From Flavobacteriales bacterium UBA1986 (GTDB lineage: Bacteria > Bacteroidota > Bacteroidia > Flavobacteriales_G > Salibacteraceae), in contig DDDG01000023.1 in the NCBI GenBank assembly GCA_002336245.1, positions 62,001-126,000 on the forward strand: a stretch of 64,000 bases of DNA. The letters are read 5' to 3'. The position numbers and the translations under genes were made by a program. Below the pieces are notes generated by a model, which saw only the letters and a list, made by a program, of their open reading frames with translations, made no database searches and was not told the DNA's origin. Positions 9,372 to 17,556 of the stretch are shown here, in pieces (position 1 is the stretch's first letter; every line of letters begins with the position of its first letter).

Positions 9372-10174
9372 TGCGACCAGAATACATGCGTTTTGAAGCG
9401 CAAGTTCACAAGGCCGCTCAGATCTTATCCCTAACGGCCATCAACTTTGGAGATGCTGAGGAAGACGACATTCACACGACACTGGGTTATAACGATGGCG
9501 AGGGGCTTCTGAAGGGGCTTCCAGTGGACATCAATGGCAGAAAGCTTTGGTTGGCCTTAAACGTAGACGAATGGAAACTATCTCATTGGGAAGGAAATGA
9601 AGAGCTTTCTTGCATCGATTTCAATGGCAAGTCGTGGGAAGAGCTGCATGCGGCATGGCGAGATTGGTTAAGCTCTTTGGGCGCTGAAGCAAGCAAAGAA
9701 CTGAATTATAATTTACCAGAATCGGATGCCTATAAATTTTCTGTTTTTGAAGAGTTTGATCAAAAGGTCATTTCGGAATGGAAAGAAAACAGAGCAACAG
9801 CCAATCGAGTATTTCGAGATCTTGTTGAATGGTGCGGAATTGACAGCCCCATTCGCATTTGGCCTCACCACTTCGACACTGGAGGCTACTTCGTGATCGA
9901 TGCTGACGACAAAGGCGTAAGAGCCAGTATAGGAGTAGGACTGGCCGTTGCCGATTCAGTAGTTTCTGAACCCTATTATTACCTCTATGGTTGGACTCGT
10001 GATGGAGAAATTGACTTCTCCAAAGCCCCCAAACTTAAACGAGGGGAGTGGCGAACCAAAGAATGGAAGGGTGCCGTACTAAGTGTAAGCACCTTGACCA
10101 ATCAGTCGGAGGAATTGAACAATTTTTGTCATCAATCATTTACCTTTTTGAAGGAACAAATACAATCAACATGA
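9371..10174 (+). CDS. Conserved hypothetical protein, WPHHFD motif, in ergothioneine operon
   Basis: A 267-residue protein. I chose the ATG at 9371 because it overlaps the egtD stop (TGATG); the frame is open further upstream to 9230, but that part is only egtD in another frame. The protein has the motif IRIWPHHFDTGG near its middle, then SIGVGLAVADS and EPYYYLYGW, a pattern I associate with a widespread uncharacterised family; I cannot give it a firm domain number. The paired His-His-Asp could bind metal. No signal peptide, so cytoplasmic. The overlap with egtD and with the DUF427 gene downstream points to a role linked to ergothioneine. Confidence 0.75.
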   Translation: MRPEYMRFEAQVHKAAQILSLTAINFGDAEEDDIHTTLGYNDGEGLLKGLPVDINGRKLWLALNVDEWKLSHWEGNEELSCIDFNGKSWEELHAAWRDWLSSLGAEASKELNYNLPESDAYKFSVFEEFDQKVISEWKENRATANRVFRDLVEWCGIDSPIRIWPHHFDTGGYFVIDADDKGVRASIGVGLAVADSVVSEPYYYLYGWTRDGEIDFSKAPKLKRGEWRTKEWKGAVLSVSTLTNQSEELNNFCHQSFTFLKEQIQST

Positions 10175-10452
10175 AAGCAGTTTGGAACGATAAAGTCATC
10201 GCAGAAAGTGAAGACACAGTAGTTATTGAAGGAAACCACTATTTCCCATCAAACAGTGTCAAGAAGGAGTTTTTCAAGGATTCCTCAACACATACAGTTT
10301 GTCCGTGGAAAGGCACAGCTTCATACTATAATGTTGAAGTAGATGGGAAGTCGAACGCAGACGCTGCTTGGTACTACCCAAGTGCATCGGCATTGGCCAA
10401 AAACATTGAAGGATATGTGGCTTTCTGGAAAGGTGTGAAGGTGACTGAATAA
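10171..10452 (+). CDS. DUF427 domain protein
   Basis: A 93-residue protein matching the DUF427 family along its length: MKAVWNDKVIAES at the start, then GNHYFP, the core HTVCPWKGTASYY, and AAWYYPSAS near the end. The function of the family is not established. Its ATG (10171-10173) overlaps the stop of the preceding gene as ATGA, the classic coupling arrangement. I reject an upstream extension to 10048, since it would overlap most of the end of the preceding gene. It is the last gene of the egt operon and is followed by a terminator-like hairpin. Confidence 0.88.
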   Translation: MKAVWNDKVIAESEDTVVIEGNHYFPSNSVKKEFFKDSSTHTVCPWKGTASYYNVEVDGKSNADAAWYYPSASALAKNIEGYVAFWKGVKVTE

Positions 10453-10488
10453 GTCGGCCAAAACTTCTAAAACTATTGATCAAGCGGT

Positions 10489-10549
10489 AGAGGTGAAGTG
10501 GGATGAAGAGGGCTTTGACTTTCGCATTTCAGTTCACCTCTTTCTTTTG
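10489..10549 (+). terminator. Probable terminator of the egt operon
   Basis: AGAGGTGAA (10489-10497) pairs perfectly with TTCACCTCT (10533-10541), followed by a T-rich run. The loop of about 35 bases is long for an intrinsic terminator, so confidence is moderate. Confidence 0.5.
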
Positions 10550-10591
10550 CAATCACTTAGGCTGAAAGCAATACAGCATCTCATCTTGCGC

Positions 10592-10599
10592 TACATTTG
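10592..10599 (+). promoter_or_regulatory. -7 element (TACATTTG) before the MFS exporter
   Basis: An exact TAnnTTTG match 29 bases before the ATG at 10628. No clear TTG lies at the expected -33 distance, so this is a partial match. Confidence 0.4.
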
Positions 10600-10627
10600 C
10601 CCGCTTCGAATAAACCCATAGCCCTCG

Positions 10628-11863
10628 ATGAGCGCTCGTAAAAACGCTTCACTCATTTTCATCTTCATCACCATTTTGGTTGATGTTATAGGCTTGGGAA
10701 TCATCATTCCCGTAATTCCTTCCTTGATTCAATCATTGATGGGGGGAGATTTAAGCGAAGCTTCCTTCATTGGCGGTTGGCTGTTGTTTGCCTTCTCCAT
10801 CATGAGTTTCTTCTTTGCGCCTGTTCTCGGTGAGCTCAGCGACCATTTTGGCAGGAAACCAGTTTTACTCATCGCCTTATTTGGCTTGGGCCTCGACTAC
10901 ATTTTTCATGCTTTTGCTCCGAGCATCTTTTGGCTGTTTGTAGGTCGAGTATTGGCCGGAATCATGGGAGCGAGTTTCTCAGTAGCCAATGCCTACGTTG
11001 CAGACATCAGCAAGCCAGAGGAGAAAGCGAAGAACTTCGGGATGATGGGCGCCGCCTTTGGTTTGGGATTCATTATTGGTCCAGCAATGGGTGGAATTGT
11101 GGCCGAATCATTTGGTGTGAAAGCGCCATTCTTACTCGCCGCAGCTTTGAGTCTGCTAAACTTGACTTATGGATTGTTCGTGCTTCCCGAATCACTTCCT
11201 GTTGAAAAGAGGAGGAAGTTCGATTGGAGAAAAGCAAATCCTCGCGGATCCTTTTTAAAGCTAAAGAAGTATCCATTGCTCATTGGTTTTGCCGCTGCCT
11301 TCTTTTTAATCCATTTAGCAGGTCATGCCGTGCAGTCTACCTGGACGTTCTTTTCCATGCTAAAATTCAGTTGGACAGAGGCAGATATTGGTTATTCATT
11401 GGGTTTCGTTGGAATTATGGTTGTTTTGGTACAGGCAGTTCTTGTAGGTTGGTTCGTAAAAACCTTGGGCAATCAAAGAACTGTAATCATTGGTTTTGTG
11501 CTCTGGGGAGTAGGCATGCTCACCTTTGCATTCGCTGAATATGGTTGGATGCTCTATCTGGGAATCATTCCATATACCCTTGGAGGAATTGCCGGTCCTA
11601 CGGTTCAAGGAATAATGTCCAATCAGGTCCCCGACACCGAGCAGGGGGAGCTTCAAGGCGCCTTAACGAGTCTCATCGCCCTCACTTCTATCATTGGCCC
11701 AGTGCTAATGACGAGCATCTTTTCCTACTTCACCCAAACAGGTGGTGACTATTTCATCCCGGGAGCGCCTTTTATCCTAGGGACGGTCTTCGCCGGATTA
11801 TCTCTATGGTTGGTAATACGAGCCTTGGGGACTTTGCGGAAAAGTGAAATAAGGCCTGAATAG
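10628..11863 (+). CDS. TetA-like MFS efflux transporter (TCR/Tet family)
   Basis: A 411-residue protein with about 12 hydrophobic segments. The loop between the second and third segments carries the MFS motif A as GELSDHFGRKP (68-78), and the first half has VGRVLAGIMGASFSVANAYVAD, the pattern of the tetracycline/proton antiporter group. Family members export small drugs by proton exchange. Chromosomal Bacteroidetes copies are common and do not by themselves indicate tetracycline resistance. It has its own candidate -7 element and follows the egt operon terminator, so it is probably a separate transcript. Confidence 0.88.
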   Translation: MSARKNASLIFIFITILVDVIGLGIIIPVIPSLIQSLMGGDLSEASFIGGWLLFAFSIMSFFFAPVLGELSDHFGRKPVLLIALFGLGLDYIFHAFAPSIFWLFVGRVLAGIMGASFSVANAYVADISKPEEKAKNFGMMGAAFGLGFIIGPAMGGIVAESFGVKAPFLLAAALSLLNLTYGLFVLPESLPVEKRRKFDWRKANPRGSFLKLKKYPLLIGFAAAFFLIHLAGHAVQSTWTFFSMLKFSWTEADIGYSLGFVGIMVVLVQAVLVGWFVKTLGNQRTVIIGFVLWGVGMLTFAFAEYGWMLYLGIIPYTLGGIAGPTVQGIMSNQVPDTEQGELQGALTSLIALTSIIGPVLMTSIFSYFTQTGGDYFIPGAPFILGTVFAGLSLWLVIRALGTLRKSEIRPE

Positions 11864-12250
11864 AATCAAGCTTTGTCGATCCTTGCACTCATGTTGTCTT
11901 CAGAATGAGTCCTGATGGTTCATTTTGATACTTACCGAATAGGGGGAAATAGGTCTTTCAAAAATTCCAGTCCAAAAACAGCACATACTAGAAGGGGTTT
12001 AAAAAAAGCCTAAAAGCAGCCGAAAAAAGGGCGAAATCGGGTCATTTTATTCCTGAGAGGAATATTTTACGTGAAATTTTCTCTTGAGCTTTACGACCTC
12101 GTTCTTTTTATTCGTTCTCACAGCCTTCGTAGCATTAGAGAGGTAACCCCCGGGCGTTAGGGTTTTAGCAACATTGATTTTTTCCATTCAGGTAAATCAC
12201 ACGTGTTAGTCCAGAGGAAACCAATAATCTCAGCTGTGGAGGCTGTTTTT
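11864..12250. other. Gene-free stretch with weak hairpins
   Basis: I see no gene here. A seven-base stem with a GAG loop (TATTCCT 12048-12054, AGGAATA 12058-12064) followed by TTTT may terminate the MFS transcript after a long 3' UTR. A second small hairpin (AACCC 12145-12149, GGGTT 12160-12164) is followed by TTTT. A third, CAGC/GCTG at 12231-12245, precedes seven T. None is strong alone. Confidence 0.35.
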
Positions 12251-12665
12251 TTATGCCTTAAACTGAGCAAGCCAAGTCATGGCATCGATTTCAGTTGGGA
12301 ACATCTTGTAAGGGAAGTCGGGTTTTTTTTCGACGCAGGGCAAAGAATAAGTTGCCAAGCAATCGCTTGTGAATCGATGGGACCACAATTGCAATTGCCT
12401 TGAATGCATTGTAGGAATCCGTGCAAAACATTTCAACTTCTCGAGCCTCTTTGGTTATGTTTCCATACTTCCCTGCAACAACCAGCAGAGCTTTATCCAC
12501 AGGGTCGAGTTCATTGAAAACTTCCCAAGTCTCTTGAATGAAATCGAGGTCAATGATGTAGTCCTCAGTCTTAAACCGCATCTCCAATAAGCCATCTTCT
12601 CGCTCTCCAACAATGGCCAAACTCGTATCGAGCGTGCGGAGCAAGGATGGCTTTTTGTCTTTCAC
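12251..12665 (-). pseudogene. STAS/SpoIIAA-like domain protein, frameshifted in an A8 run
   Basis: Two overlapping minus-strand frames make one family-like protein of about 137 residues. The first (12665 to about 12323) encodes LLEMRFKTEDYIIDLDF...AIAIVVPSIHKRLLGNLFFALRRKK. The natural continuation, PDFPYKMFPTEIDAMTWL, lies in the next frame and ends at 12251. The two join at a run of eight A on the coding strand (plus-strand T at 12323-12330); seven A would restore one frame. As read, the first frame ends early after LPLQDVPN. Similar small proteins in Bacteroidetes end with a pattern like FKVFxxEExAxxWL. This may be decay, phase variation, ribosomal slippage or a sequencing error. The function is unknown. 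Confidence 0.65.
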
Positions 12666-12740
12666 TTGAATTTCGATTAATGGCAGTATACCACTTAAAC
12701 TGAAGAGCCTAAAGTAACAATTAGAAGCTCTCGCGATGAA

Positions 12741-13529
12741 CTACTCTCCGTGATACAACCAGCGAATTGCTCTTTTCAAGAAACCATCTTTTTTAGGCTT
12801 ACTTGGATTTGGAGCTGCCTTTTTTGCAGATGCGCTCGAGTTCAAGGGAACAGATTTCACTTCAATTGCTTGCTTCGCTGAAAGAACTTTTTTGTCTTTT
12901 GCCTTAATAGCCTTCTGTTGAACGCTGTTTAGATATTTCGTTTTTCGAGCTTCTTTCCGCTTCGCTTCGAAGCGTTCACGTTCTTTTAATTTGCGTTTCT
13001 CTTCCCGAGCTTCTTTTTCTTCATCGGATAGGGGAGTGCGTACGGGTCTTTTTCGGACTTCACGTTTAGGGCGTCGCTCTCTTTTTTCAGGAATGCTCTT
13101 TTGCTCTGCGGTAGGCTCTTTTACGTCCCCGTTCTCTTCAGTTTCTGCCTCGGGAATTTCAGGGGCTTTAGGTTCAGGTAAATCGATCTTACCAACAACC
13201 TTAATTCCTTCCAGTTCGGGTATAATAGCCTTTATGTGTTCTACATTTTCAGGGATTTTCTCTTCAAACTCAATGGCGCCCTCAAGCTCCGATAGAGTTT
13301 CAACAGATTCCTCTACAACTTCTTCTTTCTTTTCTTGAATGGACCAGTCTTCTTCAACGACTTCATCCTTCTCTTCGACTTTAAATTTTGATCTCAATTC
13401 TTCAAGAATCTCGTCATCGAGCTTTTCATTGAATCCTTTTTCTAAAGTTAGTCCTCTCGTTTTCTCGAGGTGTTTAGCGATTGTATTTGGGCTGATTTGC
13501 AGTTCACGTGCAATTTGGGCAAGTCTCAT
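12741..13529 (-). CDS. Stand-alone protein resembling the N-terminal region of translation factor IF-2
   Basis: A 262-residue, highly charged protein. Residues 1-30 (MRLAQIARELQISPNTIAKHL) resemble the small helical IF2_N module at the start of Bacteroidetes IF-2. The middle is Glu/Lys-rich and contains LEGIKVVGKIDLPEP, similar to a linker motif in Bacteroidetes IF-2. A basic coiled-coil-like stretch follows (EEKEAREEKRKLKERERFEAKRKEARK), then FLKRAIRWLYHGE. No GTPase domain is present. It may be a small DNA- or RNA-binding protein that shares only the N-terminal module, or a duplicated and truncated infB. It is not obviously broken: the frame ends cleanly. Confidence 0.7.
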   Translation of the reverse strand: MRLAQIARELQISPNTIAKHLEKTRGLTLEKGFNEKLDDEILEELRSKFKVEEKDEVVEEDWSIQEKKEEVVEESVETLSELEGAIEFEEKIPENVEHIKAIIPELEGIKVVGKIDLPEPKAPEIPEAETEENGDVKEPTAEQKSIPEKRERRPKREVRKRPVRTPLSDEEKEAREEKRKLKERERFEAKRKEARKTKYLNSVQQKAIKAKDKKVLSAKQAIEVKSVPLNSSASAKKAAPNPSKPKKDGFLKRAIRWLYHGE

Positions 13530-13630
13530 GTGTAGTAAATGTGCTGCAAATTTAAGAGCCTCTTTGTTTCAGTTGCCTTCTATTCAAAGAATCTCTAGAT
13601 TGCGTCGAAATCAAGGAAAGAAAACTGTCC

Positions 13631-14323
13631 ATGAAAGTATTAATTACCGGGTCTACAGGTATGGTCGGAAAGGCAGTATGCCTCGAGTGTTTAGAGGATC
13701 CTTTAATCAGTGAAATCGTTTTAATCAACCGAAGTTCATGTGGAATTGAAAATCCGAAAATTCGAGAGATCATCCATCAAGACTTCTTTGACTTGAGCTC
13801 CGTACAATCTGAATTTTCCAATATGGACGCTTGCTTCTTCTGCATGGGAGTCTCAGTGGCTGGCATGTCAGAAGAGGAGTACCGCAAAATTACTTACGAC
13901 CTCACGCTGTATTTCGCACAGGTATTTATTTCTGTTAGTCCCAAAGCCATCTTCACATATGTTTCTGGTGAGTATACCGATTCTACCGAAACCGGACGAG
14001 TGATGTGGGCTCGAGTTAAAGGAAAAACTGAAAATGCCATTATGGCCATGGAGTTTACAAAAGCCTATTTGCTTCGTCCGGGATACATACATCCCATGAA
14101 GGGAATTCGTTCGCGAACCAAGCTATATGCAATACTCTATGATGTATTGGGGATTTTTTTCCCGATAATTAAATGGATTTCCCCTCACAAAGTGACCACC
14201 TCGGTAAATGTTGGCTTAGCTCACATTGAGCTCCTCAATGGCTGCAATAAACGAATACTTCACGCAGTAGAAATCAATGAACTGGCAGAGCGAAACCATC
14301 TGCGTCGAGCTAGAAAGTCCTAA
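13631..14323 (+). CDS. NAD(P)-dependent epimerase/dehydratase-like SDR protein
   Basis: A 230-residue Rossmann protein with the cofactor motif TGSTGMVG at residues 6-13 and YVSGEYTDS where classical SDRs have the catalytic Ser region. A YxxxK motif is not evident in the usual place (VMWARVKGKTENAI follows), so it is an atypical SDR, in the group often annotated as epimerases of unknown substrate. It diverges from the IF-2-like gene and converges on a T9SS protein gene. The function is unknown. Confidence 0.8.
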   Translation: MKVLITGSTGMVGKAVCLECLEDPLISEIVLINRSSCGIENPKIREIIHQDFFDLSSVQSEFSNMDACFFCMGVSVAGMSEEEYRKITYDLTLYFAQVFISVSPKAIFTYVSGEYTDSTETGRVMWARVKGKTENAIMAMEFTKAYLLRPGYIHPMKGIRSRTKLYAILYDVLGIFFPIIKWISPHKVTTSVNVGLAHIELLNGCNKRILHAVEINELAERNHLRRARKS

Positions 14324-14347
14324 AAAAATTGCCTAGAAATGGGCAAT
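14322..14347 (-). terminator. Intrinsic terminator of the T9SS protein gene
   Basis: On the minus strand ATTGCC/GGCAAT form a six-base stem (14328-14333 with 14342-14347), followed by seven U (plus-strand A at 14322-14328). It overlaps the stop codon of the minus-strand gene. Confidence 0.6.
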
Positions 14348-15268
14348 CCTGACGGAGCTTAAGTTCTCAACATCAAGTATGAAGTACAGTCCTTTGGGGT
14401 AATTGAAAGGGATGCTAAGTGTCCTTTGTAAGGGCTTACTTGAATGAATTTCCCTTCCTTGAAGGTCGACGATTTGAAGACTTCGAATGGATTCAAGGGA
14501 TTCAATTTTCAGTTCTCCCTCTTCAATCCAAGCACTCATGCTTTTATTGTTTTCAGCTTCAAAGGCGAAACCAAGAGTTTCATCTTCACAGTTTCCATAC
14601 AATTCCAATTCGATGATTGCTGCGAAACTTGAAAGCTGAGCATTCAAACCAATCGTATGTTCCATTTCAAGAACATTGGCATACACTTGACCTCCTAAGG
14701 GGCCTGATGCCGCGTATTCAAAGCGGTAATCCCCAATCGATAAACATAAAGTGGCGTAATCTTCTTGTTTCGCTGTGTCAATCAAAGTTAGATTCCCAGT
14801 TGCCAACTTTGTCAAGTTGGTGTCGAACACAGACCATACTACCTCTCCGTCAGCCAAGGCTCCTCCAAAGTTTTGAACCCCGATTTGAAGCTCGATGCAT
14901 AAATCCTTAGGGCAAAGGTCAACGGGCAGAACAAACTCACAAGCCACGGTATCGCCAATGGTCCAGAGCTCAATGCGCGAGGCAAACTCGAAGGAGTCGT
15001 TGGTCGCCACTTTCAAATGGTGCTGACTGAAGGAAGAAATGCCGAAGTAGTTCAGTTCCTCAAAGGCCACCGTATCATTGGCTCCATTGAACATCACAAA
15101 TTGAGGATAACTAAAGAACTCAGAGCTTGTGTTTTCTACTTCCAGAAGGATTAAAGAATCGGTGAAGGGGTGGCTTGAAATATTGAGTATTTCTAAACTA
15201 TCGCAAGGACTCTGAGCAAAGGCTGACAGAGAGCCGAGGAGAAAAATCCCAAAAAGAGTATGGCGCAT
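14333..15268 (-). CDS. Secreted protein with T9SS type A sorting domain
   Basis: A 311-residue protein. Residues 1-19 are a signal peptide ending in AFAQ. The middle is beta-rich, with repeated phrases on value and attribute strands, and I do not recognise a domain. The last about 75 residues have the T9SS type A layout: IRSLQIVDLQGREI, then YPKGLYFILDV, and a short final strand. The expected YPNP motif is not obvious, so the domain is divergent. The protein is probably exported by Sec, then moved across the outer membrane by T9SS. Confidence 0.75.
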   Translation of the reverse strand: MRHTLFGIFLLGSLSAFAQSPCDSLEILNISSHPFTDSLILLEVENTSSEFFSYPQFVMFNGANDTVAFEELNYFGISSFSQHHLKVATNDSFEFASRIELWTIGDTVACEFVLPVDLCPKDLCIELQIGVQNFGGALADGEVVWSVFDTNLTKLATGNLTLIDTAKQEDYATLCLSIGDYRFEYAASGPLGGQVYANVLEMEHTIGLNAQLSSFAAIIELELYGNCEDETLGFAFEAENNKSMSAWIEEGELKIESLESIRSLQIVDLQGREIHSSKPLQRTLSIPFNYPKGLYFILDVENLSSVRIAHF

Positions 15269-15356
15269 TCAGTTGGTGTTGAGCATTCAAAGAAAGTTCG
15301 ATTCATATCAAAATCAAGCCGCATTGATTGAGCGGAAGCGATTCATGAAGAATCCC

Positions 15357-15386
15357 TTTGTCAATTCGTTAAATCTGCGACCTTTG
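15357..15386 (+). promoter_or_regulatory. Possible promoter before the CpcT/CpeT-like gene
   Basis: TTTG at 15357-15360 and GACCTTTG at 15379-15386 (one mismatch to TAnnTTTG), 18 bases apart, 16 bases before the ATG at 15403. A weak match. Confidence 0.35.
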
Positions 15387-15402
15387 TTAGGGTCTTCAAA
15401 AA

Positions 15403-16086
15403 ATGCGCAATCTCGCTACAATATTGATTCTTTCTAGTTGCTTGGCGTCTTGTTCAACCGACTCTTCTGAAATCAAGAAATCGATATCGTCTGATAGTCC
15501 GACTGAATCCTACAGCGGAGTTAAAACTGCCCTCGATCGCTTGATGGAGCGTTTGGAAGGTACTTACAGTTCTTACGGTCAGGACAATGCCGGTAGCTCT
15601 CCCATCTTCCTAAAGATGACCCGCATTTGGGATCACGATAAGGAATCCAGTTGGCTCTATGTAGAGCATGCATTCTTGAACATGCCTGAATCTCCGCATT
15701 ACCAAAGGATTTTCCGCATGAAGGAGGACATTTCCATTGACCGAGTGTACATCTATTCTTTTCGCTTTGTAGAAGACTTCCAAGGCATCGGGAAAAGTCT
15801 TACGCCTAAGATTCTCGATCTTATGGACGCTGGTTACATTGAAGAAGAACAAGCTTGCCAGATATTCCTTAAGCCGGTCAAACGCGCAAGTGGGATCTAC
15901 TATAGAACAGCCACCATTGCAGATGAATGCCAGAGCAGTCTTTTTGGAGCCCGGTTTTTAAAGTCTGAAATGCGGGTGTTCGAAGATCGCATTGAACTGT
16001 GGGAAAGAGGTGGCTCAGATTACGAAGAAACGGATGAGACCATAGCTAAGGGCTTCGTTTTCAAGAAAGTTGAAGACGTCCAATAA
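15403..16086 (+). CDS. CpcT/CpeT-like lipoprotein
   Basis: A 227-residue protein that starts with a lipoprotein signal (lipobox LASC, lipidated Cys17). The mature part follows the CpcT/CpeT pattern: a short helix (ALDRLMERLEGTYSS), WLYVEHAFLNMPESPHYQRIFRM, a Cys-containing strand EEEQACQIFLKPV, then DECQSSLFGARFLKSEM and a final GFVFKKVE. In cyanobacteria such proteins attach bilins to phycobiliproteins. Bacteroidetes have no phycobilisomes, so the role here must differ; binding of another tetrapyrrole or lipophilic ligand is speculation. A YggU-family gene follows closely. Confidence 0.75.
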   Translation: MRNLATILILSSCLASCSTDSSEIKKSISSDSPTESYSGVKTALDRLMERLEGTYSSYGQDNAGSSPIFLKMTRIWDHDKESSWLYVEHAFLNMPESPHYQRIFRMKEDISIDRVYIYSFRFVEDFQGIGKSLTPKILDLMDAGYIEEEQACQIFLKPVKRASGIYYRTATIADECQSSLFGARFLKSEMRVFEDRIELWERGGSDYEETDETIAKGFVFKKVEDVQ

Positions 16087-16100
16087 AAGCAATAGCTTTT
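16085..16100 (+). other. Small hairpin between CpcT-like gene and yggU-like gene
   Basis: AAAAGC and GCTTTT form a six-base stem around AATA, overlapping the CpcT-like stop codon and ending four bases before the next ATG. It is AU-rich and weak; it could modulate translation of the next gene. Confidence 0.3.
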
Positions 16101-16104
16101 AAAA

Positions 16105-16326
16105 ATGGCTACGGTAAGCGTTAAAGTCATTCCTAATTCACGAACAAACCTTCTCAAAAAGACAGAAAGTGGCTACCGGATAAAGGTACAGACCCCGGCT
16201 GAGGATGGACGTGCAAACAAAGCTGTAATCAAACTTCTGGCAGCGCACCTTGGCTGCAAAACCCATCAAATATCAATTCTTTCGGGGGAGAAATCTCAAG
16301 TCAAACGTTTTGAAATCCCCGATTGA
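16105..16326 (+). CDS. DUF167/YggU family protein
   Basis: A 73-residue protein with the family signature: VKVIPNSRTN near the start, YRIKVQTPAEDGRANKAVIKLLA in the middle and SILSGEKSQVKRFEI at the end. YggU proteins are small, widely conserved and of unknown function. It begins 18 bases after the CpcT-like gene and is probably cotranscribed with it. The FG-GAP gene downstream starts at 16374. Confidence 0.88.
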   Translation: MATVSVKVIPNSRTNLLKKTESGYRIKVQTPAEDGRANKAVIKLLAAHLGCKTHQISILSGEKSQVKRFEIPD

Positions 16327-16373
16327 CTTTTTCGAATCAGCATGGTACATTTACCCAAATCCAACCGGGCAAA

Positions 16374-17534
16374 ATGAAATTCCTACTAAGCTTCATTCTA
16401 CTTTTTGCTTCTTTCTTAGAAGGAGCTGCACAAATTCCTTTTCATGAAGACACTGGCTTATCCATTGGTGTAAAACCCGCTGGAGTAGGAAGCGTAGATA
16501 TGGACTACGGCGATTTAAATGGCGATGGAAGCCTAGACTTGGTGATTGTACACCTCGCAGATGAGGGCGAGCAAATTGAGTTCTATGTCAATACGGGAGA
16601 CCATCATTTTCGCTATGCCAAGGGAATCGAGATTGAAACGGCAAAATCAACGGCCGTCAAGCTTGGCGACCTCGACAACGATGGGGACCTCGACGTGGTG
16701 GTAGCGCGCTTCTCTGGCAACAACCGAATTTACTTAAACCAAGGCGACCTTGTTTTCAAGAATAAAGGCGGAACCTTCGGACATACCAAACACACCATTC
16801 ACGATCTCCACCTAGCCGATATGAACCACGATGGCTTTCTCGACATCATAGTGGCTTACCACAAGGGTAGAAATGAAATATGGCTCAACGACCAATCGGC
16901 AAAGTTTAAAGAGGTTCACCATTTTGGCCATGTATTGAGTCCTTCTTACCACATGGAAGTTGGGGACCTCAATAAGGATGGTTTTCTCGATGTAGTGGAA
17001 GTAAATGCAAAAGGACACAAGAACTGGATGTACTTGAGTAAAGGCGCGAAGCTTCATTACGACGCAGTTGGCTTCAGTCACCCAAACGTCGACAGCAGGG
17101 CGGTGGAGGTGGCCGACTTAAATTACGACGGCAACCCCGACATCCTCATTGGCAATTACAAAGAGTTAAACCAGGTTTTTTATCTCAACGAAAAAGCTGA
17201 ATTCATCGACACCCTATTCTTTGGTGGTTCAAACGAGAAAACTTCCGACATCTCTGTAGTAGACATGAACAACGAGGGAAAGCTCGACATCCTCTGTGCC
17301 CACATGGGAACAGCCAACTCAATTTTTTTCGGAACAGATACCCACAAGAAGTTCATCCGTCAGGATTTGAATGAACACGTGTTCAATACGAGCGCCATTC
17401 TAGGCTTAGACTTAAATGGAGATGGACTGATGGACATTGCGGAGACCAACCTCAATCACCGCAACGTTTATTATACTCAGGACGCTCTTCCAATCAAGAA
17501 GGTGCCGGAAGGCTTAAAGATTATCGGGAAATAA
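16374..17534 (+). CDS. Secreted FG-GAP/VCBS repeat protein
   Basis: A 386-residue protein from the ATG at 16374, chosen because it begins a clean signal peptide (MKFLLSFILLFASFLEGAAQ); the open frame runs back to a TTG at 16323, but that part is not signal-like. The mature protein is a row of about seven calcium-binding-loop repeats of the form DLNGDGSLDLVIV, DLDNDGDLDVVV, DMNHDGFLDIIV, DLNKDGFLDVVE and so on. Such repeats build a seven-bladed propeller like that of integrin alpha chains. No T9SS tail is seen. The role may be adhesion or carbohydrate binding, but this is unproven. Confidence 0.82.
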   Translation: MKFLLSFILLFASFLEGAAQIPFHEDTGLSIGVKPAGVGSVDMDYGDLNGDGSLDLVIVHLADEGEQIEFYVNTGDHHFRYAKGIEIETAKSTAVKLGDLDNDGDLDVVVARFSGNNRIYLNQGDLVFKNKGGTFGHTKHTIHDLHLADMNHDGFLDIIVAYHKGRNEIWLNDQSAKFKEVHHFGHVLSPSYHMEVGDLNKDGFLDVVEVNAKGHKNWMYLSKGAKLHYDAVGFSHPNVDSRAVEVADLNYDGNPDILIGNYKELNQVFYLNEKAEFIDTLFFGGSNEKTSDISVVDMNNEGKLDILCAHMGTANSIFFGTDTHKKFIRQDLNEHVFNTSAILGLDLNGDGLMDIAETNLNHRNVYYTQDALPIKKVPEGLKIIGK

Positions 17535-17556
17535 CTCTGAAACTTTTAGGCAATAC

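Noticed and set aside
10628..11863. Acquired tetracycline-resistance gene
   Set aside because: The protein is TetA-like, but there is no mobile element, no tetR and no unusual base composition; chromosomal homologues are common.
12991..13713. Ser-rich plus-strand ORFs
   Set aside because: They are the antisense of the Glu/Lys-rich codons of the IF-2-like gene and of the adjacent SDR start.
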